Positions 46,699 to 56,657 are shown, numbered from the stretch's first letter. The stretch is DNA of 64,000 nucleotides from Sorangium cellulosum So ce56 (GCF_000067165.1 NC_010162.1:4732501-4796500); one strand, 5' to 3'. The notes: a model not told the origin generated them from the sequence alone. Numbers and translations are program-made.

Positions 46699-47702
46699 CG
46701 ACCTACATCCTCGCCATCCTCATCATCGCGCTGGCGTTTGATTACATCAACGGCTTTCACGACGCCGCGAACTCGATCGCCACGGTCGTCTCGACGCGCG
46801 TCCTGTCGCCGCGCACCGCGGTGCTCTGGGCAGCCGCCTTCAACTTCATCGCGTTCGCGCTGTTCGAGCCCACGGTGGCGCGCAACATCGCGAAGGGCGT
46901 CGAGCCGGGGTTCATCACGCCGAACGTCATCCTGGGCGGCCTGCTCGGCGCGATCATCTGGAACCTGCTCACGTGGTGGTGGGGGCTGCCGTCGTCGTCG
47001 TCGCACGCGCTCATGGGCGCGTTCGCCGGGGCCGCGGTGAAGAGCGCGGGGCGGCTGTCGGTGCTCGACGCGACGGTCTTCGGCAAGACGGCGGCGTTCA
47101 TCCTGGTGTCGCCCTTGCTCGGCGCGGTCATCGGGTTCTCGCTCATGCACGCCATCCGGTGGCTCGCGCGGGGCTGGACGCCCAAGAAGGTGAGCACCCG
47201 GTTCCGGCGGCTGCAGCTGCTCTCCGCCGCCGCCTACTCGCTCGGGCACGGCGGCAACGACGCCCAGAAGACGATGGGCATCATCACGGCGCTCCTCATC
47301 TCCGCGGGCCTCCAGGAGGGCGGCAAGGACCCGAAGCCGATGCTCTGGGTCGTGCTCGTCTGTCACGCGGCGATGGGCCTCGGCACGCTCTCCGGCGGCT
47401 GGCGCATCGTGAAGACCATGGGGATGAAGATCACGAAGCTGAAGCCGGTGGGCGGCTTCGCGGCCGAGACGGCCGGCGCGGCGACGCTGTTCAGCGCCAC
47501 GGCGCTCGGCATCCCCGTGAGCACGACCCACACGATCACGGGCGCGATCGTCGGGGTCGGCGCCACGAGCGGGCGCCTCTCCGCGGTTCGCTGGGGCGTC
47601 GCCGGGCGCATCGTCTGGGCCTGGATCTTCACGATCCCCGCCTCGGCCGCCCTCGCCGCGATCGCCTACACCATCGCGAGCGTCATCAGCGGCCAGCCCT
47701 GA
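46695..47702 (+). CDS. pit: PiT-family inorganic phosphate transporter
   Basis: A 335-residue membrane protein with about nine to ten spans. The two PiT signatures are present: FDYINGFHDAANSIATVVST at the N-terminus and the second half GHGGNDAQKTMGI, followed by GIPVSTTHTITGAIVGVG. It imports metal-phosphate by proton symport. The start codon overlaps the DUF47 gene (ATGA), so the two are co-translated. The PhoR-like kinase is divergent. Confidence 0.95.
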   Translation: MTTYILAILIIALAFDYINGFHDAANSIATVVSTRVLSPRTAVLWAAAFNFIAFALFEPTVARNIAKGVEPGFITPNVILGGLLGAIIWNLLTWWWGLPSSSSHALMGAFAGAAVKSAGRLSVLDATVFGKTAAFILVSPLLGAVIGFSLMHAIRWLARGWTPKKVSTRFRRLQLLSAAAYSLGHGGNDAQKTMGIITALLISAGLQEGGKDPKPMLWVVLVCHAAMGLGTLSGGWRIVKTMGMKITKLKPVGGFAAETAGAATLFSATALGIPVSTTHTITGAIVGVGATSGRLSAVRWGVAGRIVWAWIFTIPASAALAAIAYTIASVISGQP

Positions 47703-47884
47703 CCGCGCAGGCGAGCGCGGCGCCGCGCCGTGCGGCCGAAGACCGGGCGCGCGAGCACCTCGCGGGCGCGCGACCCGAGCGGTCGCGTGGGCCTGCGAGG
47801 GCGCCGCGTCGATCCGGCGCGCGGTCTACCGGTCCACCTGCTGCCCCGCGCGCCGGGCTCACCCGGCCCGCGCGGGCGCGGGGC

Positions 47885-49084
47885 TCATCCGACGTGAGAC
47901 GGCGCGCGGCTCGGTCGGGCCGCCCCGAGGCTGATGAAGTGGTCGAGGATCCAGGTCTTGAAGCGGTTCAGGTCGAGCCGGTCGAGCAGCGGCAGGAACG
48001 CCCGCTCCACGCCGTCCTCGCGGCGAATGGAGGCGAAGTCGAGCACGCCGACGTCGTTCGCGGCGAGCACGTACGGCATCACCTCGGTGCGCCCCTCGTC
48101 GAAGGCCGCGAGCAGCAGCGACCCCTTGAGGAAGGCGGCCGAGACGTCGAGGAAGGCGGGGCGGATGCCGCGGATGTACCGGCTGAACGGCTCCGCGATC
48201 ACGCGCTTGTCCGGCGAGTCGCGGAGCCCCGCGCCCTCGAGCTGCTTCTTCAGGAACTCGCTCGCCGACAGGCCGGGGTGCTCCTTGCGGCGGCGCTCGG
48301 CCTCGTAGCCCTCGGCCACGACCACGAGCGCGTAGTCGGCGCGCTTGAGGCCGTCGGCGAGCTCGCTCAGCACGTCCTGCGGGAAGCGGAAGAAGGGGAG
48401 CACGATGAGGTGCGCCCGGGCAGCCACCGCGCAGTGCAGCGCGTGCCGCCCGCTGCGGTTGCCCATCATCTCGAGGATGTAGATGCGCTTGTGCGTATAA
48501 GCGTCCTCGTAGAGCCCGCGCGCGATGGTCGCGCCCGTCTCCACGCCGGACAGGAAGCCGATCGCGCGATCGCCCTCCAGATCGTTGTCGATGGAGACGT
48601 TCACGAAGCCGGCCTGCGGGCGCACCTCGAACTCGTCGAGCCACGCCTTGATGCCCTCGAACGTGCCGTTGCCGCCGACGCAGATGAGGTGCGTGAACCC
48701 CTGCGCCTTGAACGTCGCGGCGGCCTGCTTGCGCTTCTCGCGCTCGAGGAAGCCGGAGTAGCGCTCGCTGCGGAAATCGCTGCCCGCGTCGAGCACGCGC
48801 CGCCCCATCGAGCGCGCCGGGATGCCCTGCGCGAGCAGATCGTAGCGCTGGCGGCGGCTCATGATGAGGCGCTCGAACTGGGGCTGGGCGCGCGCGTCCG
48901 CGGTCAGGGAGCGGAAGCCCTCGGTCGCGGCCCACACCTCGTAGCCTCGCCGCGCCGCCTCCTCGGTCAGCGCGACGGCGACCGAGGAGTAGCCAGGGGC
49001 GTTGCCGCCGTCGAAGACGAGCAGCAGGCGCTTGTCCGATGCCGGGAGGGTGTCGGGACGTCCGAACTCGACGATGCTGGTCAT
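47885..49084 (-). CDS. 6-phosphofructokinase-family protein with altered nucleotide loop
   Basis: A 399-residue protein of the PFK fold. The first loop is FDGGNAPG (26-31; usually GGDAPG), the nucleotide loop GGNGTFEG (137-144; usually GGDGS) and the catalytic loop SIDND (164-168; usually TIDND). EMMGNRSG corresponds to the EVMGR region. Gly after the Asn fits the ATP-type rather than the pyrophosphate-type enzyme. The catalytic Asp is kept; the Asp-to-Asn change in GGDGS is unusual and may alter Mg or nucleotide binding. It faces ppc, another central-carbon enzyme, in the same direction. Confidence 0.8.
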   Translation of the reverse strand: MTSIVEFGRPDTLPASDKRLLLVFDGGNAPGYSSVAVALTEEAARRGYEVWAATEGFRSLTADARAQPQFERLIMSRRQRYDLLAQGIPARSMGRRVLDAGSDFRSERYSGFLEREKRKQAAATFKAQGFTHLICVGGNGTFEGIKAWLDEFEVRPQAGFVNVSIDNDLEGDRAIGFLSGVETGATIARGLYEDAYTHKRIYILEMMGNRSGRHALHCAVAARAHLIVLPFFRFPQDVLSELADGLKRADYALVVVAEGYEAERRRKEHPGLSASEFLKKQLEGAGLRDSPDKRVIAEPFSRYIRGIRPAFLDVSAAFLKGSLLLAAFDEGRTEVMPYVLAANDVGVLDFASIRREDGVERAFLPLLDRLDLNRFKTWILDHFISLGAARPSRAPSHVG

Positions 49085-49263
49085 GGCGCCGGCCTTCTAC
49101 CACGCGACGACGAGGTTGGCTGAGCGATTGTCACACGTTCGCACTCGTTGCTCGACGACGCCGGGCGTTGGACGACAGCGCCGCGCGGCGTCGAGCGAGC
49201 GCGCCGCGCCGCGTGGCGCTCCGCGCGGCGTCGAGCGAGCGCGTGACGTCGAGGGCGCGCCGT

Positions 49264-52005
49264 TCACCCCGTGTTGCGCATGCCGGCGGCGATGCCGTTC
49301 AGCGTGAGCAGGAGCGAGCGATCGCGCCCCGAGTCCCCGCCGCGGCTCGCCCGCAGGAGCTCGACTTGCAGGAATGAAAGGGGGTCGACGTAAGGATTGC
49401 GCAGCGAGATGGACCGCTGGAGCGTCGGGTTGCCCTCGAGCAGCCGCCGGTTGCCCGTGAGCCGCTTGAGCCACGACCGCGTCCGCTTGTATTCCGCGAT
49501 GATCCGCGGCGCGACCGCCTTGCGCGCGGCGGCCGGCGCGAGCTCCGCGTAGCCCGCGAAGATCGTCATGTCCGCCTTCGCGAGCACCATCTCGACGTTG
49601 TCGATGACCGCCCGGAAGAACGGCCACGACGCCATCATCTCCTTCAGCAGCTCCGCGCCCTCGGGGCGCTGGCCCATCGCCTCCAGGCCGCTGCCGACGC
49701 CGTACCACCCCGGGAGGATGGCCCGGTTCTGCGTCCACGCGAAGACCCACGGGATCGCGCGCAGCGACTCGAGGCCGCCCGCGCGGCGCTTGCTCGGGCG
49801 CGAGCCGAGCGGCAGGCGCGCGATCTCGTCGATCGGGGTCACGGCCGTGAAGAACTCCACGAACTTGGGCTCCTCCCAGACGAGCGCGCGGTAGGCGCGC
49901 CGGCCCGTCTCGGCGAGCTCGTCGAACGCCGCGGCGTAGCGCAGCTCGGACGCGGCGGGCGGCCGCGGCTGCGCGCCCAGCGTGTGCAGGAGCACGCCGC
50001 TCAGCATGATCTCGAGCGTGCGCATCGCGAGCTCGGGGCGCGCGTACTTGTGGTCGAGCGCCTCTCCCTGCTCGGTCGCCTTGTAGCGGCCGCCGACGCT
50101 GCCGGCCGGCAGGGCGAGCAGCGCCTGGTGCGCCGGTCCGCCGCCGCGCGCCACCGACTCGCCGCGGCCGTGGAAGACGCGGAGCGGCAGCTCCGCCTCC
50201 GCGGCGATCTTCGGCAGCGTCTCCTGCACGCGCCGGAGCGCGGCGCTCGCCGCGAGCAGGCCGACCTCCTTGCCGGAGTCGCTGTAGCCGATCATCACCT
50301 CCTGCACGCCGCGGGCGAGGACGTGCGGCCGGTACTCGGGGTGCGCGAGCAGCGCGCGCAGGATCCTCGCGCTGTCGTTCAGCGCGGCGAGCGACTCGAA
50401 CAGCGGCACGACGTCGATCCGCGCGCACGAGCGCGCCTCGTCCCACAGCCCGGCGGCCTTCGCGCTCGCGAGCGCGGCGAGGACGTCGTCCTCGCTGTGG
50501 GTCATCGACAGCACGAGCGTGCGGCAGGACGACTCGCCGCCGTCGCGCTGCGCCGCGGCGATGCGCTGGAGCGCCTCGAACACGCGGCGCGCCTCGGGCG
50601 TCATCTGCGCCGGCTCGACGCGGCCCTCCGCGAGGCTGGCCGCCGCGGCGCGCGCGTCCTCGGCCGGCGCGCGCATCTCGAGCTCCGCGAGCGCGAACCC
50701 GAGCGCGCGCACCTGCGAGAGCAGCGCCCGCGCGCGCCGCTCGCCCGAGCTCGCGCAGCGCGCGGCGCGCAGGCTGTCGGCGACGACCGCGAGGTCGCGC
50801 TCGAGCTCCGCGGGCTCGCGGTAGGGGACGGCGAGCGTCGGCTCCTCCGGGCGCACGAAGGCGCGCCCCTCGCGCGCGGGGCCCTGCCCGGAGCGCGCGC
50901 GCGCCTCCGCGCGGCCGTGCTCCGCGTGCTCGAGCGTCGCGGTGAGGCGCGCCTCGATGAAGTGCAGCTTGCGGCGCCACGGCTCGCCCTCGGTGCGCGG
51001 GCCGAAGTGCGCGGCCACCTCGGGCATCGCGGCGGCGTCCTCCTCGATCGAGGCGAGCAGCCAGGGCGGCGGCGTGACGTGCCGGACCGACTGCGACAGC
51101 GCGCCGCCGAGGTCGCGCACCGCCCGGACGAGCCGGCGCAGCCCGCGGATGCGGTAGGCGAACAGCGCGTCCTCGAGCACGGCGGGCACGACGAGCGGGT
51201 TGCCGTCCATGTCGGCGCCGACCCACGAGTGGATCCGGAGCGGCGCGATCTCCGCGTCGAGCGGCTCGCCGTAGGCGGCCTCGAACGCGCGCCCGATCAC
51301 GGTGGGCAGATCGGGGAGCAGATCCCAGAGGATCTCCTCGATGTACCAGGCGACGTTCTTCACCTCGTCGCCGACGGTGGGGCGATCGCGGCGCACCTCG
51401 TCGGTCTGCCAGAGCGCGGTGATCTCCTCGCGGATCTCGGCGAGCTTGCGCGCCGACTCGTCGGGCGTCAGCTGGCAGCGATCGCGCTCCTCGAGGTTCT
51501 TCGCGATGCGGTAGAGCTTCTCGAGCACCGTGCGCCGCGCGGCCTCCGTCGGGTGCGCGGTGAGGGTGAGCGTCACGTCGAGCGTCCTGAGCGCGGCGCG
51601 CACGCGCTCCGCCGGCACGCCGGCCTTCTTGAGCGTGTGCATCGCGGCCTCGATCGACCCGCGCTGCGGCCGCGCGCCGGGATCCGTCGCGTACGCGCGC
51701 GCCCGGCGGATGCGGTGGTGCTGCTCCGCGAGGTTGACGAGCCGGAAGTAGACGGTGAACGCGCGGATGACGGGCTCGAGGCGATCGTGGGGCAGCTCCG
51801 CGAGCAGCTTGCTGAGCTCCGCGGCCGCGTGCGCGCGGCCGTCGCTGGGGCCGCGCCGCCGGCGGATGGCGAGCGTGCGGATGCGCTCCTCGATGGCGAA
51901 GAGCTCTTCTCCCTCCTGCTCGATCAACACTTCTCCGAGCAGGCGTCCGAGCAGGCGAACTTCTTTGCGAAGAGGTCGATCGACCTCGCGGCGACGCGGC
52001 GGCAT
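49264..52005 (-). CDS. ppc: Phosphoenolpyruvate carboxylase
   Basis: A 913-residue enzyme that makes oxaloacetate from PEP and bicarbonate. Catalytic blocks are LTLTAHPTEAARRT (His151), VFHGRGESVARGGGP with the flexible-loop Arg residues, and GYSDSGKEVG. The C-terminus RNTG is the invariant end of the family. The length is full and the start ATG 52005 gives a normal N-terminus. It replenishes the citric-acid cycle. A 21-base repeat (GCGCGGCGTCGAGCGAGCGCG) occurs twice in the 180 bases between it and the phosphofructokinase gene. Confidence 0.97.
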   Translation of the reverse strand: MPPRRREVDRPLRKEVRLLGRLLGEVLIEQEGEELFAIEERIRTLAIRRRRGPSDGRAHAAAELSKLLAELPHDRLEPVIRAFTVYFRLVNLAEQHHRIRRARAYATDPGARPQRGSIEAAMHTLKKAGVPAERVRAALRTLDVTLTLTAHPTEAARRTVLEKLYRIAKNLEERDRCQLTPDESARKLAEIREEITALWQTDEVRRDRPTVGDEVKNVAWYIEEILWDLLPDLPTVIGRAFEAAYGEPLDAEIAPLRIHSWVGADMDGNPLVVPAVLEDALFAYRIRGLRRLVRAVRDLGGALSQSVRHVTPPPWLLASIEEDAAAMPEVAAHFGPRTEGEPWRRKLHFIEARLTATLEHAEHGRAEARARSGQGPAREGRAFVRPEEPTLAVPYREPAELERDLAVVADSLRAARCASSGERRARALLSQVRALGFALAELEMRAPAEDARAAAASLAEGRVEPAQMTPEARRVFEALQRIAAAQRDGGESSCRTLVLSMTHSEDDVLAALASAKAAGLWDEARSCARIDVVPLFESLAALNDSARILRALLAHPEYRPHVLARGVQEVMIGYSDSGKEVGLLAASAALRRVQETLPKIAAEAELPLRVFHGRGESVARGGGPAHQALLALPAGSVGGRYKATEQGEALDHKYARPELAMRTLEIMLSGVLLHTLGAQPRPPAASELRYAAAFDELAETGRRAYRALVWEEPKFVEFFTAVTPIDEIARLPLGSRPSKRRAGGLESLRAIPWVFAWTQNRAILPGWYGVGSGLEAMGQRPEGAELLKEMMASWPFFRAVIDNVEMVLAKADMTIFAGYAELAPAAARKAVAPRIIAEYKRTRSWLKRLTGNRRLLEGNPTLQRSISLRNPYVDPLSFLQVELLRASRGGDSGRDRSLLLTLNGIAAGMRNTG

Positions 52006-52213
52006 GGGCGCCAGCCTAGCGCGATGCGGCGTAAAACGGACCACCGAGTGTGGCCTGGGCGGACGGTCGGTGGCGCCGGGGGTGTGGCGGCGCCGGGGCA
52101 GGTGGCGCGCCTCGGGGCCTGGGCGGGTGGGCGGTGGTGCGAGCACGGTCCATGCATCGCCCGTTCATCCGCGCCCTTTCGAAGCCTCGTCGAGCTCGTG
52201 TACCCTCCTGCGG

Positions 52214-53743
52214 ATGGCCGATGACGTGTTCGGGATCGTCGGCACGACCCAGGGGGCGTTCAAGGTGGAGCGGGTCGTCGCCGAAGGTGGGTTCGGCGTC
52301 GTCTATCGGGCGTACCACGAGGCTTTTCGAGCGCCGGTCGCGCTGAAGTGCCTCAAGGTCCCGGCGACGCTGCCCGAGCAGCTGCGCGTGCAGTTTCTTG
52401 AAAAATTTCGCGAGGAAGCGGAGCTGCTGTTCCGCCTGTCGGCCGCGATCCCTGCCGTCGTCAGGCCGCTGCACCACGACGTGATCTCGGCCGCGACCGG
52501 CGCCTTCGTGCCGTTCATCGCGCTGGAGTGGCTCGAGGGCCGCACGCTCGCGAGCCACATCGCCACCCGCGCGGCGGTGGGAGCGCCGCAGCTCGCGCCG
52601 GGGGAGGTGATCCGGCTGCTCGCGCCGGTCGCGCGCGCGCTCGAGGCGGCGCACCATTTCCCCGGGCCGAGCGGCCCCACGTGCGTGGTGCACCGCGATC
52701 TCAAGCCGGCGAACATCTTCCTCGCGCAGATCCACGGCGCGGAGGTCGTCAAGATCCTCGACTTCGGCATCGCCCGCGCCCGCGACGCCGCGACGGTCAT
52801 GGCCGGCCAGACCGCGACCACGTCGGGCGGCCTCTCGACGGCGTTCACGCCCGCCTACGGCGCGCCCGAGCAGTGGGCGCCGAAGCGCTTCGGCAAGACG
52901 GGCCCCTGGACCGACGTCTGGGGGCTCGCCGTGACCGTCGTCGAGGCGCTCGCCGGCCGCGAGATCATCGGCGGGGATCACGTGGCGATGATGGGCACGG
53001 TGCTCGACGAGAAGCGCCGCCCCACGCCGAGGAGCGAGGGCATCTTCGTGCCCGACGCGCTGGAGGCCGCCTTCCGTCGGGCGCTGGCCGTGGATCCGCG
53101 CGAGCGCTTCCGGGACATCGGGGCGTTCTGGGACGAGGTCGAGCAGGCGCTCGGGCTGCCGCGGAGCGCTCCGCCGATCGCGGTGCCCAGCCGGAGCCAG
53201 GCGCCGGCCGCCGCCCGCGTCCGCTCCTCGGTGTTGCCCGCGTCGCCCTCGTCGCCGGGATCGACGCGGTCGCAGGATCTCCTCCAGGGCACCGCCCTCG
53301 CGGCGCCGGCGGCGTTCGCGGAGGCGACGGCCCGGGAGCTCCACCTGCCGGAGCGCGGCGGCGGCCGCTTGCCGCCGCACAGCCTCCCCACCGAGCCGGT
53401 CGTGCCGCTCGCGCTCGACTGGTCTCCTCCCGCGCCCTTCGCGCGGCCGTCCCATGCGCCGTCGAGGATGCCGCCCCCGATGATGGAGCGCGCGCCCGCG
53501 CGCCCCAGCCTGAGCACCGGGGAGCTCATGGCGATGTTCGCGCTGCCGGTGCGGCTCGCCGGCGCGGGCGTCGTCATCACCCTCCTCGATCTCGCGGCCG
53601 CCTCGCTGCTCTTCGGCGGCCAGCGCATCGGCGTCGGCCCCATCGGCGGCGTGGGCCCGATCGGGCTCTTCCACGTCGCGGTGGGCCTCGTGGTCCTGGG
53701 GATCGGGATCGCGGTGTTCCGGCTCTTCTCGTCGGACCGCTAG
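52214..53743 (+). CDS. Ser/Thr protein kinase with two C-terminal membrane spans
   Basis: A 509-residue eukaryotic-type kinase. The catalytic domain is at about 16-310: Gly loop AEGGFGVVY, Lys45 in VALKCL, HRDLKPAN (160-167), DFGIA (Asp183) and APEQ. All key residues are intact. A Pro/Ala/Ser-rich linker follows, then two hydrophobic spans (VVITLLDLAAASLLF and IGLFHVAVGLVVLGIGIAVF) with almost nothing outside. It therefore senses no large extracellular domain, unlike the kinase at 11461. Divergent from ppc. Confidence 0.92.
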   Translation: MADDVFGIVGTTQGAFKVERVVAEGGFGVVYRAYHEAFRAPVALKCLKVPATLPEQLRVQFLEKFREEAELLFRLSAAIPAVVRPLHHDVISAATGAFVPFIALEWLEGRTLASHIATRAAVGAPQLAPGEVIRLLAPVARALEAAHHFPGPSGPTCVVHRDLKPANIFLAQIHGAEVVKILDFGIARARDAATVMAGQTATTSGGLSTAFTPAYGAPEQWAPKRFGKTGPWTDVWGLAVTVVEALAGREIIGGDHVAMMGTVLDEKRRPTPRSEGIFVPDALEAAFRRALAVDPRERFRDIGAFWDEVEQALGLPRSAPPIAVPSRSQAPAAARVRSSVLPASPSSPGSTRSQDLLQGTALAAPAAFAEATARELHLPERGGGRLPPHSLPTEPVVPLALDWSPPAPFARPSHAPSRMPPPMMERAPARPSLSTGELMAMFALPVRLAGAGVVITLLDLAAASLLFGGQRIGVGPIGGVGPIGLFHVAVGLVVLGIGIAVFRLFSSDR

Positions 53744-53810
53744 CGCAGCCCATGCCCGCGAAGCCGCAGGACCTGGGCGACACGCGGTGGGACGCCTCGC
53801 GCCGGCGGAG

Positions 53811-54269
53811 CTACGGCTCCTCGCGCCGCACGCCCGTCGATCCGTAGCCGCCCGCGCCGCGCGCCGTCGGCGCGAGCGCGGAGACCACGACCACGTCGGC
53901 GAGGGCGACCGGGCAGATCACGAGCTGGGCGATCCGGTCGCCGCGGTGCACCGTGAACGGCGCTGCGCCGAGGTTGATCAGGACGACCTTGATCTCCCCG
54001 CGGTAGTCCGGATCGATCGTCCCGGGGCTGTTCAGCACGGTGACGCCGTGGTGCAGCGCGAGCCCCGAGCGCGGCCGCACCTGCCCCTCGTGGCCGTCGG
54101 GGAGGGCGACCGCGTAGCCCGTGGGCACGAGCCTCCGCTCCCCGGGCGCGAGCGTCACCGGCGCCTCGATGGCCGCGCAGAGATCGAGCCCGACGGCTCC
54201 CTCGGACTGGTAGGCGGGGGGAGGGACCTCGATCGGCCCCACGCGGAGGAAAGGCACCTGGATGCGCAC
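53811..54269 (-). CDS. dut: dUTP diphosphatase
   Basis: A 152-residue trimeric dUTPase that hydrolyses dUTP to dUMP, keeping uracil out of DNA and feeding dTMP synthesis. Five motifs are present: GAVGLDLCA, RSGLAL, GTIDPDYRGEI, GDRIAQLV and the Gly-rich P-loop-like RGAGGYGSTG that closes over the substrate. The start is GTG 54269. It lies 18 bases downstream of the site-2-type protease gene, so probably in one operon. Confidence 0.96.
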   Translation of the reverse strand: MRIQVPFLRVGPIEVPPPAYQSEGAVGLDLCAAIEAPVTLAPGERRLVPTGYAVALPDGHEGQVRPRSGLALHHGVTVLNSPGTIDPDYRGEIKVVLINLGAAPFTVHRGDRIAQLVICPVALADVVVVSALAPTARGAGGYGSTGVRREEP

Positions 54270-54287
54270 GCGGCGGAGCCTAGCCGG

Positions 54288-55673
54288 TCACGGGCGCGGC
54301 AGCACCGCCTCGAGCGCCGAGCCCCGGAGCGCCTCGAGCGCCGAGTCCGACCACGCCCGCGCCCGATCCGAGAACCCGGCCTCCACCGCGCGCCGGAGCA
54401 GATCGAGCGCCCCCTCGAGGTTCCCGTCCTTGGCGCTCGCGCGCGCCGCGCCGTATGCGTCCTCGCCGAGGCCCACGCGGCGGAAGATCGCCTCGTAGAG
54501 CCGCGCCGACCAGTCGAACGCGCCGCGCTCGAACGCGATCTCCGCCATCCTCCGCGCGTCGTCCTCCGAGAGCTGATCCACGATGTCCAGCGCCACGGCC
54601 GCGGCCCGCGCCGCCTCGCCCTGCTCCACGAGCACCCGGATCAGCGGGCCCGCGACCTCCTTCCGGTCGTCGCCGGCCGCGCGGGCCGCCTCGAGCACCT
54701 TCCGCGCCTGCTTCAGCTCCCCGAGCGCGAGGTGAATCGCGCCGACCAGCGCCGGGTCGGGCTCGCCCTGCTTGCGCGCCTGCGCGAGCGCTTCCTCCGC
54801 GCGCTTCGCGTCGCCGAGGAGCAGGTGCGACCAGCCGATGAGCTCGTGCGCCTCCCGGAGCGCGCGCTTCGGCGGCGCCGGCGACTGCGCGAGCACCTCC
54901 GCCGAGAGCGCCATCGCCTCGCCCGTCCGCTCGTCCTCCACGGCCCGGCGCGCCCGCTGGAGCAGGACGGCCGTCTCGGGCGGCATCGGCTCCTCCTGGA
55001 ACTCCGCTCGCCGGCGGTTCATGGAGGGCGACGGCGCCGCCGGCTCGCTGCGGAACCGCTGCAGGCTCTGGAACGCGGACATGACGAGGATGAAGGAGAA
55101 GAAGAAGAACCCCGCCCTCAGGAAGAGGATGGCGAGGAGCACGGCGGCGACGCCCGAGATGGCCGCCGTCAGCCGGGCCCGCTTCGGGCCGAGCGCGTGC
55201 TCGAGCACGTGGCCGCCGTCGAACGGGAGAACAGGGATCAGGTTGAGGAGGCCCCACACCAGGTTGACCTTGATGAGCAGCTCCATCCCGCTCAGCACCA
55301 TGTCCGGGAGGGCATAGAGCGCCGGGCCGTAGCTGAGCACGAGGTGAAGGAGCCCGGCGACGGCGAAGCCGGCGAAGGGGCCTGCCAGGCTGATCAGCAC
55401 GTGCTGGAGCCGCCCGAGGGGCAGGAGCGAGCGCCAGGTCGTGGTCCCGCCCATGAAGTGGAGCGTGATCTCCGGCTCGATCCGGTACCGCTTGATGGCG
55501 AGCGCGTGGCCGAACTCGTGCATCAGGACCGACAGGAAGACCACGAGGATCCAGACGAGGAACAGCTGGTACTGCTGCGCAGCCAGGAACCCGTACCCGA
55601 GCAGGGCGGCGGAGAGCCAGAACCCGATCTGGACGTCGACCGAGACTCCAAACAGACGGAAGCTCATGCGCAT
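54288..55673 (-). CDS. M50-family intramembrane metalloprotease with TPR domain
   Basis: A 461-residue membrane protein. The zinc-binding site is HEFGH (52-56) in the second span, and the third ligand is in NLIPVLPFDGGH (Asp152), so it belongs to the site-2 protease group. Six or so hydrophobic spans occupy residues 1-205; the rest is a cytoplasmic TPR-like solenoid (ELIGWSHLLLGDAKRAEEAL, AIHLALGELKQARKVLEAAR). Such enzymes release membrane-bound regulators. No anti-sigma factor is adjacent, so its substrate is unknown. Confidence 0.9.
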   Translation of the reverse strand: MRMSFRLFGVSVDVQIGFWLSAALLGYGFLAAQQYQLFLVWILVVFLSVLMHEFGHALAIKRYRIEPEITLHFMGGTTTWRSLLPLGRLQHVLISLAGPFAGFAVAGLLHLVLSYGPALYALPDMVLSGMELLIKVNLVWGLLNLIPVLPFDGGHVLEHALGPKRARLTAAISGVAAVLLAILFLRAGFFFFSFILVMSAFQSLQRFRSEPAAPSPSMNRRRAEFQEEPMPPETAVLLQRARRAVEDERTGEAMALSAEVLAQSPAPPKRALREAHELIGWSHLLLGDAKRAEEALAQARKQGEPDPALVGAIHLALGELKQARKVLEAARAAGDDRKEVAGPLIRVLVEQGEAARAAAVALDIVDQLSEDDARRMAEIAFERGAFDWSARLYEAIFRRVGLGEDAYGAARASAKDGNLEGALDLLRRAVEAGFSDRARAWSDSALEALRGSALEAVLPRP

Positions 55674-55780
55674 GTAATAAGCCGTGCGGGCCGTTCGCTC
55701 AATGATTGCCGTGCGGACGCGGCCGGCCTTAGAGTGCGCGCCGCGCGCGCGGCCGCGCGGACGCGGCGCCGGGAGCGAGC

Positions 55781-56644
55781 ATGGGCAGGGAGATCCGGGT
55801 CAGGAGATGGGCGCTCGCCGGGGTCGCCGCGGCGGGCATGGCGTGCGGCGCCGCACCGGCGCCCGCGCCATCCCCGGGGGCCGTGCCGCCGCCCGCGCCG
55901 CCGCCGGAGGCCTCCGCGCCGGCCGCCGCCCGCCCGCCCGAGGCCTCCGCGCCGGCCGAGGCCGCTGCCGCGCCGACGGCCGCCGTGCCGCCCGAGTTTG
56001 CGGTTCCGCCCAACACGGCGGTCCTCCACGTCGGCGACTCGTTCGCTGTGGCGGGCTTCGCGCAGGCGCTCCGCCCGAGGATGCAGGCGCACCGCGTGCG
56101 CTACGCGGTGAAGGCGGAGACCAGCTCGTACACGGTGACGTGGGCCTCCAGGATGGAGCTCCTTGTCGCGAACTACCAGCCGGACCTCGTGATCATCAGC
56201 CTGGGCGCCAACGAGGTGGAGAACGTCAACCCGCCGGCCCACGCCGGCGCGATCCGCCGCATCGTCAAGGCGATCGGCGGTCGCCCGTGCGTGTGGGTCT
56301 CGCCGCCGCTCTGGCGCAAGGACACCGGCATCATCGACGTGATCCGGACGAACTCGGCGCCGTGCCGCTTCTTCGACTCCGACGCGCTGGTGCCGGGCCC
56401 TCTCCCGCGCCAGAAGGACAAGATCCACCCGAACGAGGTGGGCGGCGCGCGCTGGGCCGAGGCCTTCTGGAGCTGGCTCACGGCGGAGCACCTTCCGGCC
56501 GGCGAGGAGCGAGGCGAGGCGGCGCCGGCGCGCAGCCCCTGGGCGCTCCGGCCGTCTCCGCCGGAGGAGCACCGCTCCCGGGCGGAGCCCCCGGAGAGCG
56601 CGCCGCAGCGCCGCGAGCAGGCATCCCAGCCACGCGCCCAGTGA
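55781..56644 (+). CDS. SGNH-hydrolase-fold lipoprotein
   Basis: A 287-residue exported protein with a short signal and lipobox-like GMAC (Cys22), a Pro/Ala-rich linker to residue 75, and an SGNH/GDSL domain. Block I is GDSFAV (Ser87), block III SLGANEV (Asn144) and block V DKIHPNEVG (Asp213, His216). The pieces of a serine esterase site are present. Relatives act on acyl or acetyl groups of surface polysaccharides; the substrate here is unknown. Confidence 0.82.
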   Translation: MGREIRVRRWALAGVAAAGMACGAAPAPAPSPGAVPPPAPPPEASAPAAARPPEASAPAEAAAAPTAAVPPEFAVPPNTAVLHVGDSFAVAGFAQALRPRMQAHRVRYAVKAETSSYTVTWASRMELLVANYQPDLVIISLGANEVENVNPPAHAGAIRRIVKAIGGRPCVWVSPPLWRKDTGIIDVIRTNSAPCRFFDSDALVPGPLPRQKDKIHPNEVGGARWAEAFWSWLTAEHLPAGEERGEAAPARSPWALRPSPPEEHRSRAEPPESAPQRREQASQPRAQ

Positions 56645-56657
56645 TCCTGAGCTGACC

